From assembly GCA_900317935.1 (NCBI GenBank), contig ONIU01000061.1:1-41903 (forward strand): a stretch of DNA of 41,903 bases, written 5' to 3'. The first letter of the stretch is position 1. Each line of letters starts with the position of its first letter. The translations under genes were made by a program, and so were the position numbers. Below are positions 17,030-25,952 of the stretch, piece after piece. The DNA comes from an uncultured bacterium (lineage in GTDB: Bacteria > Muiribacteriota > Ozemobacteria > Ozemobacterales > Ozemobacteraceae). The notes beneath the pieces are model-generated. The model searched no databases. It was given only the letters and a program-made list of their open reading frames with translations, and was not told the origin of the DNA.

Positions 17030-17154
17030 ATAGAAAAAGGTTTCGCCTTTACTTGTTGTAATCAATTCATAGAATTATCATATTCTTCAGATGATTTGAT
17101 TTCTTTTTCGGAGAAAGGCTAGGTTGATATTGGTCGCCGTGATTCTCTTTGCAG

Positions 17155-18276
17155 TTACTGATTGGCGAGGCTTTCGGAGGCTGTTGGTGTTGTAGTAGGG
17201 GAGGTGGTTAGCATTTCAGATGTAAAGGAAGCTATTTCCGAATTAACTTTTGGTGTTGAAGAAGCCAAAGCTTTCGGATCTGTGCTGAAAAGATTTTCGC
17301 CTGTTTCTTCAAATCTGAAAACAACGTTTAACGGCCCGATAGCGTAGATATCTTCAGGAACAACTGCAATTAAAATTATTTTGCGGTTAAGTTCCTTGAT
17401 TTTGTTGACCATATCATAAAAAGAGAGCATAGAACCATACGACATGCTGCCGAAACTACCTGTCAGCGGGTTTGCAATCATTCCCACATTAACGACTTCG
17501 TGATTGATTTCATCCATGAAATTCTGCATTATTTTTGCAATTTCAGCTCTGTCTAAGGTTCCATCTATTTCCATAGAGGCAATCTGCTGGTCTTTATGGA
17601 AAATCAAATCGTTGGGAAGAATAATGAATCTAACGTTTCCAAGTTCTTCGCCGGCAATTATGTTTTCAGCTGCTATTGCACCTACAACCAAATCGCTACT
17701 TGAACTGGCAATATGGTTTGCCATCATGTTGAGCTGGTCTTTGTTTTCTGTGAAAAACTCTATTTCAGGCTTAACAACAACATTTCGTCTTCTAACGTGG
17801 TCAGACAATTGTATTATAAGATTTGTAATTGATTTCATTACTTCTTTTGGTTCCTGACCAGCTTTAATAACAGTTATTGCCAGTGGTTCATCTTTTCTGA
17901 ATGCCACGCTTTCTGTTTCTTTTATTTTAACCTGGGTGGTGAGCCTTTCTACATCAGCAGAAAGAATGTTCTTTTCGTTTTCTAATTTGGTTTTTATTTC
18001 AGACAGAGCTGCTGATTCTGCCTGAAGAGTGTCTATGTCTTTTTTCAGCTTGTCTATAGAGAAAAGAGCCAGTCTGACATCGTCAGAGAGCATCATTCCT
18101 ATGCCAAAAGTAGAAAGAGTAATAATTATGCCTGTCGATATAGCTACAAATAGTGCAGTAAAGCGAGGTCTCATTCCGAAGAGACTGAGACGCTTTTTCC
18201 CTACCAGAGTACCTAAAGCATCGCCAAGATAGGCTATGACACCGCTTATAACTATAGAAACAATTATATAGAGCAT
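17155..18276 (-). CDS. DUF3084-family membrane protein
   Basis: A 373-residue protein matching the family known mainly from cyanobacteria as DUF3084. It has an N-terminal membrane segment (IIVSIVISGVIAYLGDALG) followed by the conserved KKRLSLFGMRPRFTALFV, a second hydrophobic segment (~45-65), then a coiled coil (~80-130) and an alpha/beta region (~140-340). The last ~40 residues are Ser/Thr/Pro-rich and probably disordered. The biochemical role of the family is unknown. It is the last gene of the LPS-transport operon, nine bases after lptB, and that position suggests an envelope role. That is inference from context only. Confidence 0.8.
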   Translation of the reverse strand: MLYIIVSIVISGVIAYLGDALGTLVGKKRLSLFGMRPRFTALFVAISTGIIITLSTFGIGMMLSDDVRLALFSIDKLKKDIDTLQAESAALSEIKTKLENEKNILSADVERLTTQVKIKETESVAFRKDEPLAITVIKAGQEPKEVMKSITNLIIQLSDHVRRRNVVVKPEIEFFTENKDQLNMMANHIASSSSDLVVGAIAAENIIAGEELGNVRFIILPNDLIFHKDQQIASMEIDGTLDRAEIAKIMQNFMDEINHEVVNVGMIANPLTGSFGSMSYGSMLSFYDMVNKIKELNRKIILIAVVPEDIYAIGPLNVVFRFEETGENLFSTDPKALASSTPKVNSEIASFTSEMLTTSPTTTPTASESLANQ

Positions 18277-18285
18277 TTGAAATTA

Positions 18286-19131
18286 TTATTCTTTCTTATT
18301 TATCTGATCGAGTTTGAAACGGTCTCCTAGATAGAATTTTCTAGCAGTTTCGTTTTCAGCAACAAATTGTGCAGATCCGGAAACAAGTATTTTACCTAGA
18401 CTCAGAATGTAGGCTCTATCAACTATTGCAAGAGTTTCACTAACATTGTGGTCTGTGATTAGAAGCCCTAAGCCCTTCTTTTGAAGCTTTAATACAATGC
18501 TTTGAATGTCTGCAACAGCAATAGGGTCAACGCCTGCAAAGGGTTCGTCTAACAGAATAAAACTTGGTTCAGCAGCTAATGCACGAGCGATTTCTACACG
18601 GCGTCTTTCACCACCGGAAAGAGCATAACCAAGACTGTCTGCAATTCTTCCGATATCGAGGTCGGTCAGAAGCATGTCAAGTCGCTCTTTGCGTTCTTTG
18701 TTGCTAATGTCGATGTTTTCAAGAATAAGCCAGATGTTTTCTTTTACTGTCAGTTTTCTGAAAACACTTGCTTCTTGAGGAAGGTAGCCGATGCCCATTC
18801 TAGCGCGCTGATACATAGCTTTTTTGGTAATATCCTGTTCGTTATATAAAACGCAGCCGTCATCTGGCTTTACAAGACCTACTACCATATAGAAAGTCGT
18901 GGTTTTGCCCGCTCCGTTAGGCCCTAATAGTCCGACAATTTCACCCTTTTTTATATTCAGGGAAACGTGGTCAACAACTTTACGGCCTTTATAAGTCTTA
19001 CAAACCCCCTGAACTGTAATTGTATCTATATTTGGGTCTGTATTTTCCGGCAGTTTTTCGAAGTTAGCTTCGTTGTTCGCTTCTTCAGGAGATGGTTCCG
19101 GTATTATCGGCTTATTGTTTTCTTCACTCAT
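18286..19131 (-). CDS. lptB: LPS export ABC transporter ATPase
   Basis: LptB powers extraction of LPS from the inner membrane through LptF/LptG and the LptC-LptA bridge. The 281-residue product has the Walker A motif GPNGAGKTT, the GYLPQEASVFRKL Q-loop region typical of LptB, the signature LSGGERRRVEIARAL, Walker B FILLDEPFAGVDP and the H-loop TDHNV. The N-terminal ~35 residues before the ABC fold are an acidic, Pro-rich extension not found in E. coli LptB. The start at 19131 is chosen because GGAGGAG lies 8-9 bases upstream. An earlier ATG at 19191 would overlap lptA by 68 bases without a good site. It overlaps lptA by eight bases. LptF and LptG are not in the window. Confidence 0.93.
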   Translation of the reverse strand: MSEENNKPIIPEPSPEEANNEANFEKLPENTDPNIDTITVQGVCKTYKGRKVVDHVSLNIKKGEIVGLLGPNGAGKTTTFYMVVGLVKPDDGCVLYNEQDITKKAMYQRARMGIGYLPQEASVFRKLTVKENIWLILENIDISNKERKERLDMLLTDLDIGRIADSLGYALSGGERRRVEIARALAAEPSFILLDEPFAGVDPIAVADIQSIVLKLQKKGLGLLITDHNVSETLAIVDRAYILSLGKILVSGSAQFVAENETARKFYLGDRFKLDQINKKE

Positions 19132-20143
19132 CGCTGTTATCTCCTCCGATTTCAGTGAAGTCACCTGCTGGAACATCCTGCAGATTTTCATCTATATCGG
19201 CTTCTTCAACGTCGAATTCGTCATCTTCAGTCTTTTTGGCTTTTTTCTTCTTCTTTTTATCTTTCTTTTTGTCTTTGCCTTTATCTTTATCTTTTTTGCC
19301 GCTGTCAGAACCTGGGTAAACGGTAGCGTGAACGTTGCCTACAGCAATAGTGCGTTCTTCGTCAGGGTAATAAAGAATCTTGTTGGCAAAAAGTTCTGAT
19401 GTCTGATTTTTGTTTGTGCCTTTTTCTTTGGAAACCTGCTGTGCATGGGCGTGACCAACTATAGTTACCTGGCTGGAAAGATTCAGATAAATTGCTTTGT
19501 CACCGGTAGCAGTCAAGGTGTCTGTGATTATTTCAACATCGTTTCTGCATATAGCTTTTTCTTCTTTGGAAAACATTTCCATATATTCGCAGGTTATTTG
19601 GGTAATTGGCTTCTTTTCGTTTTCTGCAGCTTCTTCTTCTGTTTCGCTTTCTCTATATTCTACTTCTATGACTTTAACGTTGCCTTTTGCCAGGAATCTG
19701 TCTTCTTTGTTGAAGGATTCTACTTCGTTGCAAGTAAGAATAATTCTTGTTTTTGAACCTTTTTCATCAGAATTGTTTTTATTTCTTTCTATTATTCTTG
19801 TTACCTTTGGGTTTCCTCTGGCTAAAAGACGGTCTTCTTTAGGATAAGCTTCCAGATAGTCTGCTGTTAACACCGTGTCAGGCTGTGTGACTTTGACATT
19901 GTCTATTGCTTTGACTACTTCAAGTTCCTGGTCGTAGATACCACGATCGGCTGTCATTGTGCTGTCTTTTTGTTCAGCCTTTATACCGCCTCTTGCTACG
20001 TAAATACCATTGTGAAAGGTCATGAGCTTACTTGTAATGACCATGTCACCTGTAGATATCGTAGTCTGTGCTTTTGCTTGTGGTAAAGCCGCAATAATCA
20101 TTGTTAACGAGAGCAGCAGAATATTAGTAAATATCTTTTTCAT
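19124..20143 (-). CDS. lptA: LPS transport periplasmic protein LptA (OstA-like), extended
   Basis: LptA forms the beta-jellyroll bridge carrying LPS across the periplasm. The signal peptide ends near AKAQT (~residue 26). Three or more OstA-like repeats follow, each with an LTAD/LTCN...F.KEDR.LA.GN-type word. At 339 residues it is nearly twice the length of E. coli LptA. The extra part includes a Lys-rich run (~283-304) followed by a strongly acidic tail (~306-339), probably disordered, which is unusual for a periplasmic bridge protein. The start ATG overlaps the lptC stop in an ATGA arrangement. It is the middle gene of the kdsC-to-DUF3084 operon. Confidence 0.85.
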   Translation of the reverse strand: MKKIFTNILLLSLTMIIAALPQAKAQTTISTGDMVITSKLMTFHNGIYVARGGIKAEQKDSTMTADRGIYDQELEVVKAIDNVKVTQPDTVLTADYLEAYPKEDRLLARGNPKVTRIIERNKNNSDEKGSKTRIILTCNEVESFNKEDRFLAKGNVKVIEVEYRESETEEEAAENEKKPITQITCEYMEMFSKEEKAICRNDVEIITDTLTATGDKAIYLNLSSQVTIVGHAHAQQVSKEKGTNKNQTSELFANKILYYPDEERTIAVGNVHATVYPGSDSGKKDKDKGKDKKKDKKKKKKAKKTEDDEFDVEEADIDENLQDVPAGDFTEIGGDNSDE

Positions 20144-20886
20144 TTATTCGTTTCCTGAGTTGGATTTGTCTGACTTTCGCTTGCTGTTATGTTTTTGTTA
20201 ATACTCTGAGTTTCGGAAGCTTTTATTTCGGAAACTTCAGAAGTATCAGAAGCTTTTATATTTTTTAATATATTTTCAATAGGCTCAGCAACGGGTAAAC
20301 CACTTACCGGGTCTATATCTTTCTGAGGTTTGGGCTCTTCTTTTTTTTCATCCCAGAGTCTTATAACAACCTGCTGATTGATGGTTATTTCTTTCCTTTC
20401 GGTGTTATAGGTCATGCCAAGACCGGTTAAAACAGCATTGTCTTTCCAGACAGTGATTGGTCTCTGGGTGCTAAGTTCCTTTCTGTTGAAGAGATAGCGC
20501 ATTTCTTCGGTTCTCATGCGTTCGTTGTCTGTATCCCACATTCTGACGTCACCGTAAAACTTAGCTTCAAAAGGAGATTTTGTGGCACTGGCTGCGATTA
20601 GTCTGCCTGTAAAAGTTGCAACATCTTCTTTAAAGAACAAGACTTTGACGTCTCTAGCCTCCATATTGGTCTGGCTGTCATCCATTTCACAGACAGTTGC
20701 ATACATTCTTGCATGTTCGAAGCCATTTTCTATCTGACTGAAATTAACATTGTTCAAAGTCATTTTGTGCTTGACATAAGTGCCTTTTGCGCCTTCTTCA
20801 ATGCTGTCATCCCAAAGGATTATAGTTATAAAGGCAGCTAATAAAATACCCCAGAACCAGAAACTGGAAAAAATATTTTTTATCAT
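20140..20886 (-). CDS. lptC: LPS export protein LptC
   Basis: LptC is a bitopic inner-membrane protein that hands LPS from LptBFG to LptA. The 248-residue product has one N-terminal membrane helix (FWFWGILLAAFITIILW) followed by a LptC-like beta-jellyroll domain (~40-190) with words such as ARMYATVCEMDDSQTNMEAR and LTGLGMTYNTERKEI. The last ~55 residues are Ser/Thr/Glu-rich with repeated KASE/KASETQ words and are probably disordered. The start at 20886 gives an ATGA overlap with the acyltransferase stop, which is the coupling used throughout this operon. An upstream start at 20931 would run into the acyltransferase gene. Confidence 0.85.
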   Translation of the reverse strand: MIKNIFSSFWFWGILLAAFITIILWDDSIEEGAKGTYVKHKMTLNNVNFSQIENGFEHARMYATVCEMDDSQTNMEARDVKVLFFKEDVATFTGRLIAASATKSPFEAKFYGDVRMWDTDNERMRTEEMRYLFNRKELSTQRPITVWKDNAVLTGLGMTYNTERKEITINQQVVIRLWDEKKEEPKPQKDIDPVSGLPVAEPIENILKNIKASDTSEVSEIKASETQSINKNITASESQTNPTQETNK

Positions 20887-21764
20887 CTCTTTTTCCCCAT
20901 TTCTGCAAAGCTGTATCGGTCGTGGAACCAAAACCAGAGATCAGGTCTCTTGCGGTATTCTTCTTCGTAGACTTTTGCATATTTCTGAACGCGTTCGCGC
21001 ATGCTTTCGCCTTTTTCCCAGACAATAGGCGGTTTTACTTTAAAAATTATATTGCCGTTGGGCTGTCTTTCTGGAAAAACAGGAATAAGCGGCATTCCGC
21101 TTCTAATAGAAATAATTACCGGAGCACTGTAAAAAGAAGCGTTTCTGCCGAAAAAATCGACCTGATAGCCCCATTCTCTTGCATTCAAATCAGAAAGAAT
21201 GGCAACAGGCATGTTATGATGTAGCAGTCTTATGGCTTCCATAATGTTGTTTTGCATAACAACTCTAAGTTTATGATTCTGTCTGAGGCTATTAATGTAA
21301 TCAGTCATCTTTTGAAGATTGTTAGGTCTTGCAATGACGGTTAAATCAAGACCGGCTTTGACAAGTTCGTAACCCATTACTTCCCAATCACAGAAGTGAC
21401 CGACTAAAAGCAACGGAGTTTTGCCTTGCTTCTTGATATTTTCAACTATTTCCCAATTTTCAAATTTGCAAAAATCAGGGTTGGCTTTGATAATTTTGTC
21501 GTAGTAGATGATTTCAAGAACATTCAAGGCCACATTTTCTATCATTCCATGAATAATAGAGTCTTTTCTGTCTGAAAATTCGACAGGAAGAAGCTCATAC
21601 GCCTTGTTAATTTCTTTGGTTCCAAATGTTTTAATGGCTTTTATCAGTAAAAGTTTTAGTTTTGGAATCTTTGAAATAGGAAGAAGCCGCATACTGCCTA
21701 TAAGTAAGCGAATCAGGTAGTAGCGCAGGGTTCTTCTTAAGGTTTTAAGTTTCTCTTTAATCAT
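20883..21764 (-). CDS. Lipid A acyltransferase, LpxL/HtrB family
   Basis: A 293-residue lysophospholipid-acyltransferase-like enzyme that adds a secondary acyl chain to the Kdo-lipid A precursor at the inner membrane. The catalytic HX4E motif is present as HFCDWE (His123, Glu128) after LLLVGHF. The downstream block DLNAREWGYQVDFFGR...PVIISIRSGMPLIPVF is the family's substrate region, and the C-terminus ends with RKRPDLWFWFHDRY. The length is close to E. coli LpxL (306). Start and stop overlap kdsC and lptC in ATGA arrangements, placing acylation between Kdo synthesis and LPS export genes. Whether it transfers laurate or another chain cannot be told. Confidence 0.9.
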   Translation of the reverse strand: MIKEKLKTLRRTLRYYLIRLLIGSMRLLPISKIPKLKLLLIKAIKTFGTKEINKAYELLPVEFSDRKDSIIHGMIENVALNVLEIIYYDKIIKANPDFCKFENWEIVENIKKQGKTPLLLVGHFCDWEVMGYELVKAGLDLTVIARPNNLQKMTDYINSLRQNHKLRVVMQNNIMEAIRLLHHNMPVAILSDLNAREWGYQVDFFGRNASFYSAPVIISIRSGMPLIPVFPERQPNGNIIFKVKPPIVWEKGESMRERVQKYAKVYEEEYRKRPDLWFWFHDRYSFAEMGKKR

Positions 21765-22297
21765 CTATCAGCAAATGACTTAACTATATCTTCTAATAAG
21801 CCTTTATGAGTCAGAATAATATCTATAGCTTCTCTGACTGCGCCATAGCCGCCTTTTCTTGAAAGAATATAGTCGGCATAAGGTCTTATGACTTCATGAT
21901 GGTTGGCAGGAACAAAGAATAAACCAACTTTTGTGCCAACAGGCAAATCGTTGATGTCATCGCCAATATAAGCTACTTCTTCAGGCTTTAAGCCTCTTTG
22001 CTTCATTATTGTATCAAGAGTTTCGTTCTTGTCGGCAATGTTTTGATGAAGTTCGTCGAATTTTAGTTCCTGAGCTCTTTTTGCCAGTGCGCCAGAAGCT
22101 CTGCCTGTAATGCAACCTGCTGCAAGACCGGCCATATGCCAAATCTTCAAGCCCATTCCGTCAAAAGTTGAAAAGAACTTGAGTTCTATGCCATCGTTGC
22201 CTAATACTATTCGGCCATCGGTTAAAACACCGTCGCAGTCGAATAAAAGAAGTTTTATATTCTTACATGCATTTTTGAATGCATCAGCTTTTTTCAT
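21761..22297 (-). CDS. kdsC: 3-deoxy-D-manno-octulosonate-8-phosphate phosphatase
   Basis: KdsC removes the phosphate of Kdo-8-P to give free Kdo. The 178-residue HAD-family protein has the nucleophile motif LLLFDCDGVLTDGRI (Asp20, Asp22), TFDGMGLKIWHMAGL, the TGRASGALAKRA motif II region, the Lys-containing loop and the final GDDINDLPVGTKVG metal site. Its small C0-type cap and length are typical. It is the first gene of the six-gene LPS operon, with AAGGG upstream. kdsB, the next dedicated enzyme of this pathway, lies far away at 41389. Confidence 0.95.
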   Translation of the reverse strand: MKKADAFKNACKNIKLLLFDCDGVLTDGRIVLGNDGIELKFFSTFDGMGLKIWHMAGLAAGCITGRASGALAKRAQELKFDELHQNIADKNETLDTIMKQRGLKPEEVAYIGDDINDLPVGTKVGLFFVPANHHEVIRPYADYILSRKGGYGAVREAIDIILTHKGLLEDIVKSFADR

Positions 22298-22416
22298 TCT
22301 GTTACCCTTATTAAATATAGATTCCCTAATTTAGCATAATCTAGTCTATTTTTAAAGAGGGTACACCTTAGATTTTGGTGGTAGGTGGTAAGTGGTGGGT
22401 GATAGGTGGTGAAGTT

Positions 22417-22441
22417 CCCAAAATGCCAAAGGCATTTTGGG
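22417..22441. repeat. Perfect 11-bp hairpin downstream of rrf2
   Basis: CCCAAAATGCC (22417-22427), loop AAA and GGCATTTTGGG (22431-22441) form a strong hairpin. It follows the rrf2 stop by about 25 bases and might end that transcript, but there is no T run on the minus strand. It adjoins a GGTGGTAGGTGGTAAGTGG block (22377-22410), so it may instead be part of the intergenic repeats. Confidence 0.6.
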
Positions 22442-22466
22442 GGCGCATCTTCAAAAATATGATAAG

Positions 22467-22920
<454 letters not shown>

Positions 22921-22924
22921 CTGA

Positions 22925-23854
22925 TTAATCCGCAAACATTGGAGTAGACAAATAGCGGTCGCCAGTATCAGGCAGAAGAACCACTATGTTTTTTGAAGCA
23001 TTTTCCGGGCGTTTTGCTAATTCTATTGCAGCCCAGGCTGCTGCTCCAGAAGAAATACCTACAAGAACGCCTTCTTTGCGTCCTATCAGTTTGCCGGTTG
23101 CAAAAGCGTCTTCGTTGGCTACAGTTATGATTTCATCGTAAATCTTGGTATTCAACACAGTAGGAACAAAGCCGGCGCCTATGCCTTGAATTTTGTGAGG
23201 TCCGGCAGTGCCTTTTGATAACACTGGAGAAGTAGCAGGTTCAACAGCAACTATTTTTATTGCCGGATTTTTCCCTTTCAGATATTCTCCAACACCGGTA
23301 AGAGTGCCACCTGTGCCAACACCAGCTACAAATATATCTACTTTGCCGTCGGTATCAGCAAAAATTTCTGGGCCTGTGCTGTTAAAGTGGGCTTTAGGGT
23401 TAGATGGGTTATCAAATTGAGATGGAATAAAGCTGTTTGGGTTCTGTTGAGCTAGTTCGTTTGCTTTTGCTATTGCGCCTTTCATTCCAAGTTTGCCGTC
23501 AGATAATACTATTTCGGCGCCATAAGCCTTCATTAATTGTCTTCGTTCTACAGACATTGTGTCTGGCATAACAAGAATCATGCGATAGCCTCTGGCTGCC
23601 GCTACAGAAGCTAAGCCAATGCCTGTGTTGCCGCTTGTTGGTTCAATAATTACAGAATCAGGTGTCAGTTTGCCCTTGGCTTCAGCGTCATCTATCATAG
23701 CTTTTGCAATTCTATCTTTTACAGAGCCAGCCGGGTTAAAATATTCTAATTTAGCAAAGATTTTTGCTTTTAGATTTTCTTGTTTTTCTATGTTTGTTAG
23801 TTCTAGAAGAGGGGTTTTCCCTATTAATTGGTCAGCAGAGGTAAATGCTTGCAT
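22925..23854 (-). CDS. cysK: Cysteine synthase A (O-acetylserine sulfhydrylase)
   Basis: CysK makes cysteine from O-acetylserine and sulfide with PLP. The 309-residue product has the PLP lysine in GSVKDRIA (Lys46), the substrate loop [12 protein letters not shown], the phosphate-binding loop [12 protein letters not shown], and the C-terminal [11 protein letters not shown] and [14 protein letters not shown] motifs. AGGTGG precedes the ATG. It is the first gene of a two-gene unit with the Rrf2 regulator. A promoter (23895-23923) overlaps a partial palindrome. In Bacillus, CysK also acts as co-repressor of the Rrf2 protein CymR, so the pairing is suggestive. Confidence 0.96.
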   Translation of the reverse strand: MQAFTSADQLIGKTPLLELTNIEKQENLKAKIFAKLEYFNPAGSVKDRIAKAMIDDAEAKGKLTPDSVIIEPTSGNTGIGLASVAAARGYRMILVMPDTMSVERRQLMKAYGAEIVLSDGKLGMKGAIAKANELAQQNPNSFIPSQFDNPSNPKAHFNSTGPEIFADTDGKVDIFVAGVGTGGTLTGVGEYLKGKNPAIKIVAVEPATSPVLSKGTAGPHKIQGIGAGFVPTVLNTKIYDEIITVANEDAFATGKLIGRKEGVLVGISSGAAAWAAIELAKRPENASKNIVVLLPDTGDRYLSTPMFAD

Positions 23855-23894
23855 TTTTTAACCACCTTTTGGTTTATAAAAATTGTTGTGGAAA

Positions 23895-23923
23895 AATCTA
23901 TCATTATTTACCTACCAAGTCAA
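23895..23923 (-). promoter_or_regulatory. Promoter of cysK-rrf2
   Basis: On the minus strand TTGACT (23918-23923), a 17-base spacer and TAGATT (23895-23900) lie about 40 bases before the cysK ATG. Confidence 0.6.
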
Positions 23924-23928
23924 TAGGT
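23910..23928. promoter_or_regulatory. Candidate Rrf2 operator overlapping the -35 box
   Basis: ACCTACCAAGTCAATAGGT (read on the minus strand as ACCTATTGACTTGGTAGGT) is a 19-bp partial palindrome with outer arms ACCTA/TAGGT and one inner pair. It covers the cysK -35 box and resembles the CCTR-TGACT...AGG style of IscR-like sites. Control by the neighbouring Rrf2 protein is inference. Confidence 0.45.
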
Positions 23929-23951
23929 TTTTGTTTCGGCAGTTTTTTGGC

Positions 23952-24464
23952 TTAAAAACTCTGTAAGGCTACAACTACCAATAATACTGGCCACATTAAT
24001 GCATAGGGAACTTTTTCTACACAGTCGCCAATGTATTTATTAATTTCATTTCTACGCTTTTCTGATTCGGTAAAAGGCCGCCCTTTCGATTTGTCATATC
24101 TATTGCCTTCTAGATCACCATGATAATCACAGTAAATATAACCCTTTCCGGTTAAATCATCACCGAGATATTCTTTATGGGTTTCTGGACATACTAAAAT
24201 ATTTTTATCTCTAAAATAATGACCTTCTTTCAAAATTGTCTGATCTAACGTAGTCATCATTGTTTTTGAATCCATATTATACATTTCTACAGCACCTTGA
24301 AGCACTCTGATGTTCGAATAACAAGCTTTGTCTCTGGCAGAGCCTCTGGAACATTTCGTATAATATGGTTTCGGACCTAAAAATATGAAAGCAATTACCC
24401 CTGCAAGATAAATATAAAATAGACCACTAGAAATTATTTTTGTCTTTCCGTTGTTGTTAGTCAT
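23952..24464 (-). CDS. Two-TM membrane protein with pilin-like head (paralogue 1)
   Basis: This protein has 170 residues from the chosen ATG. A basic N-terminus (NNNGKTK) leads to a membrane helix (SGLFYIYLAGVIAFIFLG). A soluble domain follows: KACYSNIRVLQGAVEMYNMD, TMMTTL, GHYFRDKNILVCPET, LTGKGYIYCDYHG. The C-terminus is a second hydrophobic helix (ALMWPVLLVVVALQSF). The middle domain has the layout of type IV pilin-like heads (Cys at the helix start, helix ending near MYNMD, then CP...C.YHG), but there is no prepilin peptidase motif. The start at 24464 matches the paralogues. An upstream ATG at 24533 lies before the promoter and is rejected. It is divergent from the wbuB-like gene. Confidence 0.75.
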   Translation of the reverse strand: MTNNNGKTKIISSGLFYIYLAGVIAFIFLGPKPYYTKCSRGSARDKACYSNIRVLQGAVEMYNMDSKTMMTTLDQTILKEGHYFRDKNILVCPETHKEYLGDDLTGKGYIYCDYHGDLEGNRYDKSKGRPFTESEKRRNEINKYIGDCVEKVPYALMWPVLLVVVALQSF

Positions 24465-24490
24465 TTTTAAACCTGATTTAATAATAATTA

Positions 24491-24519
24491 ATTTTACTAT
24501 TTTTGTATGACGAATACAA
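24491..24519 (-). promoter_or_regulatory. Promoter of pilin-head paralogue 1
   Basis: On the minus strand TTGTAT (24514-24519), a 17-base spacer and TAAAAT (24491-24496) are seen, with ACAAAAATAG before the -10. This is nearly the same element as at 29726-29754 and 30401-30429. Confidence 0.65.
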
Positions 24520-24548
24520 ATAGTTGTTTCCAAGATTATTATTAGAAT

Positions 24549-24577
24549 TTGCCTTTATTAGTCAGGGACTGTATAAT
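24549..24577 (+). promoter_or_regulatory. Promoter of the wbuB-like gene
   Basis: TTGCCT (24549-24554), a 17-base spacer and a perfect TATAAT (24572-24577) lie about 32 bases before the ATG. Confidence 0.65.
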
Positions 24578-24608
24578 AAAGCACTAGCAAAAAGAAAGGT
24601 AATTACAG

Positions 24609-25787
24609 ATGAAAATACTAGTTGTTTCTATTAACTATTTCCCAGAACCTGCGCGCATAACAGATATTTGCGAGGAACTGGTCAAACGTGGTCACGAAGT
24701 TACTGTAATTACTGAAGTTCCAAATTGCCCTAAGGGTGATTTTTATGATGGATATCCAGACGGAAGAGCCAGAGATGAAGTAATTAACGGTGTGAAAGTC
24801 CATCGATGTTTTACAATTGCAAGAAAAACAGGGGCTATTCGCAGGGTTATGAGCTATTACAGCTATGTTTTTTCTTCAGTTAACTATGTGCGCCAAATGA
24901 AAGATGAATTCGACGTGATTTTTGTAAACCAGCTTTCACCGATAATGCTTGCTTATGCAGGGGCGGAATACAAAAAGCGCTTTGGCAAGAAAATTCTTTT
25001 CTATTCAATGGATTTATGGCCGATGAGCTTGATTGTTGGCGGTATAAAAGAAAATACTCCAGTTTTCAAATATTTTCACAGAGTGTCAGAAAAACTTTAT
25101 AAAAGTGCTGATGTGCTACTGGGCACCTCCAGGTCTTTCCCGGTATATTTTGAAAAAGAGTTTGGCATAACAGGAATGAAATATCTTCCTCAATATGCTG
25201 AGACATTGTTCTCTCCAGAACAATGCAGAAAGAAGCCATCTGAAACATTCGATTTGATGTTTGCCGGTAATATAGGCAATTTTCAGAGAGTTGATACTAT
25301 TATAAGAGCAGCGGCTTTAACAAAAGATGATAAAAGAATAAAATGGCATTTGCTTGGCGATGGCAGCGAGCTTGAGAACCTTAAAAAGCTTGCTGAAAGT
25401 TTACATACTGATAATGTCATTTTCCATGGAAGAAAGCCTCTTGATGAAATGCCTAAATACTACTCAATGGCTGATGCTATGGTGGTTACTATGATGAAGA
25501 ACCCGGTAATTTCTTTGACTCTGCCTGGAAAAGTGCAAAGCTATATGGCTGCAGGTAAACCTATTTTGGGTGCCATAGACGGTGAAACTCAGCTAATTGT
25601 TAAAGAGGCTGATTGCGGTCTTTGCGGTGAAGCAGAAAATGCAGAATTATTAGCAAAAAATGCTCGCATTATGTCTAATCAGTCTATGGAAAAATATGCT
25701 AGAAATTCTTTTGAGTATAACGAAAAATACTTCAACAAAGAAAAGTTTATGCAGACGATTATAAGAGAACTAGAGGCGTTAGTATAA
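24609..25787 (+). CDS. wbuB: GT4 glycosyltransferase, WbuB-like (putative L-FucNAc transferase)
   Basis: A 392-residue GT-B fold glycosyltransferase. The opening ILVVSINYFPEPARITDICEEL, VPNCPKGDFYDGY, the middle NQLSPIMLAYAGAEYKKRFG and YSMDLWPMSLIVGG are close to WbuB-type enzymes. The C-terminal domain carries GNIGNFQRVDTI, LLGDGSELENL and the donor-binding LPGKVQSYMAAGKPILGAI. In O-antigen clusters WbuB-like proteins transfer L-FucNAc. The fnlA-fnlC-fnlB genes that make UDP-L-FucNAc follow directly, which supports the call. It has its own promoter and an AAAGG ribosome binding site, and is separated from fnlA by a repeat block and a second promoter. Confidence 0.82.
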   Translation: MKILVVSINYFPEPARITDICEELVKRGHEVTVITEVPNCPKGDFYDGYPDGRARDEVINGVKVHRCFTIARKTGAIRRVMSYYSYVFSSVNYVRQMKDEFDVIFVNQLSPIMLAYAGAEYKKRFGKKILFYSMDLWPMSLIVGGIKENTPVFKYFHRVSEKLYKSADVLLGTSRSFPVYFEKEFGITGMKYLPQYAETLFSPEQCRKKPSETFDLMFAGNIGNFQRVDTIIRAAALTKDDKRIKWHLLGDGSELENLKKLAESLHTDNVIFHGRKPLDEMPKYYSMADAMVVTMMKNPVISLTLPGKVQSYMAAGKPILGAIDGETQLIVKEADCGLCGEAENAELLAKNARIMSNQSMEKYARNSFEYNEKYFNKEKFMQTIIRELEALV

Positions 25788-25945
25788 ATCCCTCAATTCT
25801 TAAATCTCAATTCTCAATTCAATAAGACCCCTTTCGGTTCCTTCGGAACCACTTCCCCCAGCTAAACTGAGGGCAAATCTTCACCCACCCATCACTCACC
25901 ACTTACCACCCACCACCCATAACTCACCATTCTCTCAATCCCTAA
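25788..25945. repeat. Low-complexity intergenic repeat with hairpin
   Basis: Words such as CTCAATTCTTAAATCTCAAT (25792-25811), then GGTTCC-TTC-GGAACC (25836-25850), then a CACCCACC/CACTCACC/CCACTTACC run (25882-25930) form the reverse complement of the repeat class at 82-160, 5033-5140 and 22377-22410. Confidence 0.75.
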
Positions 25946-25952
25946 TTCTTCC

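Noticed and set aside
17034..17050. AAAGG-TTTCG-CCTTT as a terminator between iorA and the DUF3084 gene
   Set aside because: The stem is only five weak base pairs without a T run, and it lies upstream of the iorA promoter, in a position that makes little sense for either gene.
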